Source of the DNA: Acanthaster planci
Lineage: Eukaryota > Echinodermata > Asteroidea > Valvatida > Acanthasteridae
Length of the DNA stretch: 12,325 nt
Assembly (NCBI RefSeq): GCF_001949145.1
Contig: NW_019091424.1
Span: 122,890 to 135,214 of the forward strand
Direction: 5' to 3'
In this document: piece after piece, positions 9,801 to 12,325 of the stretch
How positions within the stretch are numbered: the first letter of the stretch is position 1
Layout: every line of letters starts with the position of its first letter
Position numbers and translations under genes: made by a program
Notes under the pieces: generated by a model
Database searches by the model: none
Seen by the model: the letters and a program-made list of their open reading frames with translations, nothing else
What the model was told of the DNA's origin: nothing

Positions 9801-12325
9801 TACGTGTTTATCAAAGCTCTCTTCTAGAAACTGCAGATTTTTCTCTTAAATTTTTCTCATAATAAAATCTAGTCTGTCAAGTGATTATTGTCAGACGTTG
9901 TCTGATGTTTCCTTTGATCACAGAGGTAGTGTCCACCGTAACAACAGAGGTTTCAGAAACGACACTTTCATCAAGAACGTCGCCTGACGAAGCAACAACT
10001 GAAGGTAATATTTCGTGAAAGGAAACCTGTTTCCTTTTTTTCTCTCTTTGATCAGCTCTAGAAGTAACCATTGGTTGTCTTTATTGCGTCATGATGTAAT
10101 TTTTTTCTAGAAACCAAATAGGAGTAGGACACAGTAAAAATGCAGACACTCACTTTGCTGTGCAATTTGGGCAAAGTTACTAAGAGTTACTAATTGCAGA
10201 TTTCCAATCTACAGCGTCGACTGCCCCTTCGGAAACCACAGGCTTGTCCACTACCATGAAGATTGAAACAACATTGGGAGGTAAACTTCTGAAGCCATTA
10301 TGTTGATCAGAGTTGTCCTTCTGAACTTGATATCCTTACAAATACTCTATGCCAATATCGTCTAAAGCATTGCCGTTGTCTCGGTTGATGACAGACTTGC
10401 TACCTACAGTGACAAGTCGCGTTTCCGAGACTCCGATATCATCCGCTACTTCACCTGTTGAAACGACAAGTGAAGGTAATGTCACGCACGAAAGGTTTCC
10501 TCATTCCAATTTGTCTTTCTACGCTGTTAAGATATTTGGCTGAAGGGCGTGATTTTGAGTAAACGTTTTCTCCCAATTACAGATTTGATATCTAGCATGT
10601 CGACTGCCCCTTTGGAAACCACAGTGTCATCCAATACCTTGACCACGGAAACGACAACACTAGGTGATTTTCTGAAGCCAAGCATTCATCAATTTACACT
10701 CAAATGTTAACGTTGTGATCAGGTATATGGCAAAATACATAACGATATTCCTGAATTCTAGGGTATATACTGTATGCCCTAGAATTCAGGAATATCGTTT
10801 TGCCCTAAGTAGTCTTACCGTCTCTGTTAACCACAGACTTGACATCTGCAGTGACAAGTGGCGTTTCTGAAAGTCCAATCTCGTCCGCTACTCCGTCAGA
10901 AGAAGTAACAACTGAAGGTAAAGCCACGCAAGAAAAACATGTTTTATTGTATTGATTGCTAGTCTGCTCAATAAACATATTCAGCTCAATGCAGTTATTT
11001 CACTCCACTGTGTCTCTTTTTTAATTGATTACAGATTTCAAATCTACACAGTCGAGCGCCCCTTCAGAAACCCCAGGCTCATCCACTACCGTGACAGTGG
11101 AAGCAACATCTGAAGGTAATTTTCTAAAGCAATAGTTTTGATCAAAGCCTTTCTCGTACTTTCCCAACTTTCATTTTTCCTCCATTTGAAGTACCGCGTG
11201 AATGCCTTAATCACATGAAGATCGTCTATAGTTGTTTTATTGTTTCTTAACAATGACAGACGTGACATCTGCCGTAACAAGTGGCATTTCGGAAACAAGT
11301 ATTTCGTCCACAGCGACTCCTAAAGAAGAAGCAACTGAAGGTAAAGAGAAGAAAAAAAATGGTGCTATTGTTTTGATTATTAGTTTAATTTATGAAGATA
11401 TTCAGCTAAATGTAATGATTCCACTCAATTGTGTATGTGAAAGATTTGAAATTCACGTAGTCGAGCATTCCTTCAGAAACCACTGTCTCATCCACAACAT
11501 TGACAGTGGAAACAACGTCTCAAAGTAATTTTCTAAAGCCGAGGACTGGTATTAATCAAAGATTTCTCGTAAAACCGGCAAATTTCCCCATTTCAGTTTC
11601 ACGAGCAGTACCGCGTGCCTTAATATAATGAAACCAATATCCTTTAAAGTAGTTCTGATTTATCTATTGATGACAGACTTGACATCTGCCGTGACAAGTG
11701 GCACTTCAGAAAGCCCGATCTCGTCCGCTACTCCACCTGTAGAAGCAACAACTCAGGGTAGGCGCAACATCATCGGAAGTTTGTGTTTGGCTCTTTGTTT
11801 TCTCCACCGACTTTCTTAAAATAGTAAACTCATAGTGCCATTATATGTTTCTCTCTCCTTTGCTAGTTGCAGATTTCCGGTCTACAGTGTCAACTGCCCC
11901 TTTGGAAACCACAGTCTCATCCATTACTTTGACGGTGGAAACAACACCAGGAGGTAAATTTCAGATATTATTGAGTTGATCAAATTGGTGTCCGAAAAGT
12001 TGGCATCCAAATAAATATTGCGTTATATAAAGACGATTGCCTAAAGTATTTTCTTTTTTCTGTTAATGACAGACTTGACATCTGCCGCGACAAGTGGCGT
12101 CTCGGAAACTCCAATCTTGTCTACTTCTCCAATAACAGAAAAAACAACAGAAGGTAACATCTGAATGACAAATAAGGTTTGGTCTTGTGATTGGTTTTCC
12201 GGACTCTGAAGATATTTGTTTCGGATAGTATCATTTCGAGTACACAGTTTCGTTTTTTTTCTGGATTGTGTGTAGATCTCCAATTTACTGTATCCACTGC
12301 CCCTGTGGAAACCACCGTCCCATCC
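3733..12325 (+). CDS. Multi-exon secreted mucin-like Ser/Thr-rich repeat protein (5' part; continues past right edge)
   Basis: Composite gene model. Seen in the sequence: a signal-peptide exon (3733-3802), then tandem exons from 6223 to the window end, almost all 81 nt, each flanked by AG/GT and each in phase 1-1, so any subset splices in frame. Two exon types alternate (A and B). The complete intact exons give about 590 residues, roughly half Ser or Thr, with regular Glu, scattered Pro, no Cys and no N-x-S/T sequon. From family knowledge, such Thr/Ser-rich tandem repeats behind a signal peptide are typical of O-glycosylated mucin-type domains that are secreted or displayed on the cell surface. 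No other domain is visible in the window, so the C-terminal end (secreted, anchored or matrix-bound) is unknown. I do not recognise the gene. An assembled transcript would settle which exons are used. Confidence 0.8.
3803..6222 (+). other. Long first intron (2.4 kb)
   Basis: Bounded by donor gtaatc after the signal exon and acceptor ttgattacag before exon A1. No intact repeat exon was found inside it. It contains an AATAAA in an A-rich stretch near 4000, weak minus-strand open frames between about 4580 and 5090, a possible B-exon start relic at 5897 and a T-rich run ending at 5940. First introns often hold enhancers, but nothing here identifies one. Confidence 0.55.
5897..5926 (+). pseudogene. 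Possible B-exon relic in the first intron
   Basis: cttggcag followed by ATTTTGCAACGCCGACATC resembles the start of a B exon (cag then ATTTnnAA) and reads D-F-A-T-P-T-S-S-Y-E in phase 1. It ends in ATGAAG but the next bases are ttggg, not a donor. It is the only repeat-like fragment I see in this intron; the match is short and may be chance. Confidence 0.2.
6223..6303 (+). CDS. Exon A1, mucin-type repeat
   Basis: 81 nt, phase 1-1, acceptor ttgattacag and donor gtaatg. It reads D-A-A-S-T-L-A-T-T-T, then SETTISSDTSPVEATTE. Fourteen of its 27 residues are Ser or Thr. It is the first repeat after the signal exon and a standard full-length A copy with Asp in place of the usual Gly after S-S. Confidence 0.88.
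6562..6642 (+). CDS. Exon B1, mucin-type repeat
   Basis: 81 nt, phase 1-1, acceptor ctgacag and donor gtaatt. It begins D-L-K-S-K-I-S-T-G and continues PSDTTVSSTTPSVETTSR. It differs from the B consensus by Lys at position 5, Asp for Glu in the E-T-T core, and a final Arg instead of Glu (exon end GAGAG). Confidence 0.87.
6766..6843 (+). CDS. Exon A2, divergent A-type repeat (78 nt)
   Basis: 78 nt, one codon short of standard, phase 1-1, acceptor tttttcag and donor gtaatg. It begins D-S-K-S-T-I-T-T-D-N-L-E-T-T and ends SSGTTPVEATRT. It is B-like at its start (S-K-S-T) and A-like at its end (T-P-V-E-A-T), possibly a conversion hybrid; I class it as A by position and by its short preceding intron. 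Confidence 0.85.
7053..7133 (+). CDS. Exon B2, mucin-type repeat
   Basis: 81 nt, phase 1-1, acceptor gtcggcag and donor gtatta. It begins with E rather than D (exon starts AATTG) and reads E-L-K-S-T-E-S-T-V-L-L-D-T-T-G, then SSTTLVVRTTSD. Less Ser/Thr-rich than most copies, with Arg where other copies have Glu. Confidence 0.86.
7266..7346 (+). CDS. Exon A3, mucin-type repeat
   Basis: 81 nt, phase 1-1, acceptor gatgacag and donor gtaatg. It begins D-A-V-S-T-V-T-T-G-V like the A consensus, but the conserved S-E-T-T core is replaced by L-Q-S-T, and P-V-E by P-D-K. Confidence 0.88.
7572..7652 (+). CDS. Exon B3, mucin-type repeat
   Basis: 81 nt, phase 1-1, acceptor gatggcag. The donor is gtcatt, weaker than the gtaa common elsewhere, so this exon might be spliced inefficiently or skipped. 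It begins D-F-K-S-T-G and contains STAPSETTVSSTTLAAGTT, ending F-A. Confidence 0.84.
7794..7874 (+). CDS. Exon A4, mucin-type repeat
   Basis: 81 nt, phase 1-1, acceptor ctaatacag and donor gtaatg. It begins D-I-I-S-T-L-T-T-T-L and ends SETTLSSGTSPVETTTE. It is followed by another A exon with no intact B between them, in an intron of 395 nt that holds remnants of missing copies. Confidence 0.88.
8034..8099 (+). repeat. Orphan pre-B intron end (acceptor kept, B exon missing)
   Basis: caagcctcccaagatatg at 8034 followed by a T-rich tract and caaaagcag (AG at 8098-8099) matches the end of the intron before exon B4 (caagcctccgcagatatg at 8610, AG at 8668-8669). What follows, gaaagaaacg, is not a B exon but intron sequence homologous to the left edge of the window. 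The B exon expected here has been deleted, with the breakpoint near the acceptor. Confidence 0.5.
8225..8250 (+). pseudogene. Relic of a B-type exon before A5
   Basis: AACTCCAATCT at 8225-8235 matches the first 11 bases of B exons (ATTTCCAATCT at 10200) with two mismatches, followed after a small gap by CTGCC, as in the S-T-A-P region. The expected ttgatgacag acceptor reads ttgatgacac, so AG is AC. The rest of the exon is gone. The same defect occurs at 131. Right border approximate. Confidence 0.45.
8270..8350 (+). CDS. Exon A5, mucin-type repeat
   Basis: 81 nt, phase 1-1, acceptor cgcttgcag and donor gtaatg. It begins with E-A-V-S-T-V-T-T-G-I and ends SETTISLGTSPVETTTE. The starting AA-GCA (Glu) is shared in kind with the 177-248 exon (AG-GCA), supporting a recent common origin of the two. 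Confidence 0.88.
8670..8747 (+). CDS. Exon B4, divergent B-type repeat (78 nt)
   Basis: 78 nt, phase 1-1, acceptor gacagcag and donor gtaaat. It begins D-V-K-T-M and continues STAPSGATSSSTTMTGEKTS, ending in Ala. The E-T-T core is changed to G-A-T, and one codon is missing. An AG three bases upstream (8665-8666) is an in-frame alternative acceptor that would add one residue. Confidence 0.84.
8891..8959 (+). CDS. Exon A6, shortened A-type repeat (69 nt)
   Basis: 69 nt, phase 1-1, acceptor gttaacag and donor gtaaca. It begins D-V-V-S-T-V-T-T-G-V and ends SETTISSDTATTQ. An in-frame 12-nt deletion removes the S-P-V-E segment present in standard A exons. The frame and both splice sites are intact. 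Confidence 0.86.
9188..9268 (+). CDS. Exon B5, mucin-type repeat
   Basis: 81 nt, phase 1-1, acceptor ggattgcag and donor gtaaac. It begins D-L-Q-P-T-V and continues STAPLETAVSSTTWKMETTS, ending in Glu. A rare Trp-Lys replaces L-T. If the following A7 is skipped, this exon joins directly to B6. Confidence 0.88.
9425..9505 (+). pseudogene. Pseudo-exon A7: frame open, both canonical splice sites lost
   Basis: The segment is exactly 81 nt, aligns with A exons and stays open (begins N/D-I-V-L-S-L-T-T-D-V, ends TVSSGTSPFKAITE). The acceptor, ttgattacag in A1, is ttgattacaa (9424 is A), and the donor GAAGgtaatg is GAAGctttta. As a standard exon it cannot be recognised, and skipping keeps frame. A cryptic pair could still give a 27-nt phase 1-1 exon: acceptor ctctctttaacaacag ending 9448 and weak donor gtacct at 9476, encoding D-V-T-Q-S-T-V-S-S. 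Confidence 0.8.
9705..9785 (+). CDS. Exon B6, mucin-type repeat
   Basis: 81 nt, phase 1-1, acceptor gattttag and donor gtaaat. It starts AG-GTC (Glu-Val) rather than GAT, then K-S-T-V, then STAPLESTVSSTTLTMEPTS and Glu. The upstream intron keeps the ttttccaagtct...agatat block typical of pre-B introns. Confidence 0.88.
9924..10004 (+). CDS. Exon A8, mucin-type repeat
   Basis: 81 nt, phase 1-1, acceptor tgatcacag and donor gtaata. It begins E-V-V-S-T-V-T-T-E-V and ends SETTLSSRTSPDEATTE. Arg follows S-S and Asp replaces Val in P-V-E. It is the last A copy of the left-hand (T-V-T-T) subfamily. Confidence 0.89.
10200..10280 (+). CDS. Exon B7, mucin-type repeat
   Basis: 81 nt, phase 1-1, acceptor taattgcag and donor gtaaac. 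It begins D-F-Q-S-T-A and continues STAPSETTGLSTTMKIETT, ending L-G. The exon start ATTTCCAATCT is the reference used to recognise the B relics at 131 and 8225. Confidence 0.88.
10395..10475 (+). CDS. Exon A9, mucin-type repeat (subfamily switch)
   Basis: 81 nt, phase 1-1, acceptor gatgacag and donor gtaatg. It begins D-L-L-P-T-V-T-S-R-V and ends SETPISSATSPVETTSE. The first A exon of the right-hand subfamily, with D-L at the start, T-S in place of T-T, S-E-x-P-I in most members, and S-A-T after S. Confidence 0.88.
10583..10663 (+). CDS. Exon B8, mucin-type repeat
   Basis: 81 nt, phase 1-1, acceptor aattacag and donor gtgatt. It begins D-L-I-S-S-M and continues STAPLETTVSSNTLTTETTT, ending in Leu. 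The single Asn is followed by T-L, so it does not form a sequon. The downstream intron carries the large hairpin. Confidence 0.87.
10741..10799. repeat. Near-perfect inverted repeat (hairpin) in an intron
   Basis: Two 23-bp arms (10741-10763, starting aacgatattcctg, and 10777-10799, ending caggaatatcgtt) are exactly complementary around a 13-nt spacer (tatatactgtatg) that can itself pair further, leaving a loop of about five bases. The flanks ggcaaaa and ttttgcc are also complementary if six bases are bulged on the left. The host intron is 173 nt, against 107-119 nt for several neighbours, so the structure looks like an added segment of about 60 bp. Candidate origins are a small foldback element, an inverted duplication by template switching, or an intronic small-RNA hairpin. 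Confidence 0.9.
10837..10917 (+). CDS. Exon A10, mucin-type repeat
   Basis: 81 nt, phase 1-1, acceptor aaccacag and donor gtaaag. It begins D-L-T-S-A-V-T-S-G-V and ends SESPISSATPSEEVTTE. Right-hand A subfamily; P-V-E-A is changed to S-E-E-V. Confidence 0.89.
11035..11115 (+). CDS. Exon B9, mucin-type repeat
   Basis: 81 nt, phase 1-1, acceptor ttgattacag and donor gtaatt. It begins D-F-K-S-T-Q-S-S and continues APSETPGSSTTVTVEATSE. Its TCGAGC stretch and its downstream intron start (gtaattttctaaag) are shared with the dead B10, making B9 and B10 close sisters. Confidence 0.89.
11260..11340 (+). CDS. Exon A11, mucin-type repeat
   Basis: 81 nt, phase 1-1, acceptor caatgacag and donor gtaaag. 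It begins D-V-T-S-A-V-T-S-G-I and ends SETSISSTATPKEEATE. It is followed by the dead B10, so it probably joins directly to A12. Confidence 0.89.
11444..11524 (+). pseudogene. Pseudo-exon B10: in-frame TAG and weakened acceptor
   Basis: The segment is 81 nt and aligns along its whole length with B9 (11035-11115). In phase 1 it reads D-L-K-F-T then TAG at 11458-11460, where B9 has CAG. The acceptor region is gtatgtgaaag instead of a pyrimidine-rich tract ending cag, and the exon's last base is A (CAAA before gtaatt) rather than G. The remainder still reads SSIPSETTVSSTTLTVETTS. Inclusion would truncate the protein; skipping keeps frame by the 1-1 phase rule. Confidence 0.85.
11677..11757 (+). 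CDS. Exon A12, mucin-type repeat
   Basis: 81 nt, phase 1-1, acceptor gatgacag. It begins D-L-T-S-A-V-T-S-G-T and ends SESPISSATPPVEATTQ. The donor is CAGG before gtaggc, a little different from the usual GAAG before gtaa, with final Gln for Glu as in A6. Confidence 0.88.
11873..11953 (+). CDS. Exon B11, mucin-type repeat
   Basis: 81 nt, phase 1-1, acceptor agttgcag and donor gtaaat. It begins D-F-R-S-T-V and continues STAPLETTVSSITLTVETT, ending P-G. One of the copies closest to the B consensus. Confidence 0.89.
12073..12153 (+). CDS. Exon A13, mucin-type repeat
   Basis: 81 nt, phase 1-1, acceptor ttaatgacag and donor gtaaca. It begins D-L-T-S-A-A-T-S-G-V and ends SETPILSTSPITEKTTE. Right-hand A subfamily, with Leu in place of Ser and Lys near the end. 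Confidence 0.88.
12276..12325 (+). CDS. Exon B12, mucin-type repeat (cut by window end)
   Basis: Acceptor gtgtgtag at 12268-12275, then 50 nt of a B exon in phase 1 reading D-L-Q-F-T-V-S-T-A-P-V-E-T-T-V-P-S before the sequence stops. It shows that the array continues to the right; the gene's 3' end is not in the window. Confidence 0.85.
   Translation, partial: MSNLLYPLPLWKPPSH

Larger units (their letters stand above)
6223..12325 (+). repeat. Tandem array of A+B exon dimers with their introns (higher-order repeat)
   Basis: Successive A exons (or their remains) start at 6223, 6766, 7266, 7794, 8270, 8891, 9425, 9924, 10395, 10837, 11260, 11677 and 12073, giving periods of 543, 500, 528, 476, 621, 534, 499, 471, 442, 423, 417 and 396 bp. 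A B exon lies between most neighbours. Introns are recognisably homologous too: pre-A introns end in blocks such as ttgatgacag or ttgattacag, and several pre-B introns carry a caagcctc...agatat block about 60 bp before the acceptor. The unit of duplication was therefore A exon, intron, B exon, intron. The array continues past the right edge. Confidence 0.9.

Noticed and set aside
6223-12325. CRISPR-like or satellite array
   Set aside because: The period is about 400-600 bp, the repeated units are coding exons with splice sites, and spacers are homologous introns; it is neither CRISPR nor simple satellite DNA.

Overview
The window looks like nuclear DNA of an animal, probably an invertebrate; I cannot name the species. 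It is AT-rich and has no bacterial-style gene packing. The convincing coding sequence is a series of very short open segments, each flanked by AG and GT splice sites. The long stretches between them carry no recognisable genes.

The main object (about 3.7 kb to the right edge, continuing beyond it) is the 5' part of one multi-exon gene for a secreted or surface mucin-like protein. Exon 1 (3733-3802) encodes a signal peptide and ends in phase 1. After a 2.4-kb intron comes a tandem array of small exons, mostly exactly 81 nt (27 residues), all phase 1-1. There are two alternating types. Type A reads roughly D-x-x-S-T-V-T-T-G-V-S-E-T-T-I-S-S-x-T-S-P-V-E-A-T-T-E. Type B reads roughly D-x-K-S-T-V-S-T-A-P-x-E-T-T-V-S-S-T-T-L-T-V-E-T-T-S-E. 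A and B align without gaps, so the array is a higher-order repeat of an A+B dimer with its introns. I find 13 A positions and 12 clear B positions, with further lost B copies between 7875 and 8269. The intact exons supply about 590 Ser/Thr-rich residues with no cysteine and no N-glycosylation sequon.

The array is still evolving. One A exon (9425-9505) has lost both splice sites. One B exon (11444-11524) has an in-frame TAG. At least one B exon is reduced to a short relic (8225 onward). Several exons carry in-frame 3-12 nt deletions. The repeat period shrinks from about 540 to about 400 bp towards the right, and the right-hand A exons form a distinct subfamily. A near-perfect hairpin sits in one intron at 10741-10799.

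At the left edge (1-448) is an A-type exon (177-248) followed by a possible terminal exon (381-448, stop TAA, ATTAAA shortly after). This is best read as the 3' end of an upstream tandem paralogue. Its flanking intron is clearly homologous to that of exon A5 (8270-8350), down to a shared dead B-exon relic. The alternative is one large gene with an internal alternative first exon. Between about 0.5 and 3.7 kb, and in the 3.8-6.2 kb intron, I see no confident gene. There are only homopolymer runs, a few weak open frames and one possible exon relic.
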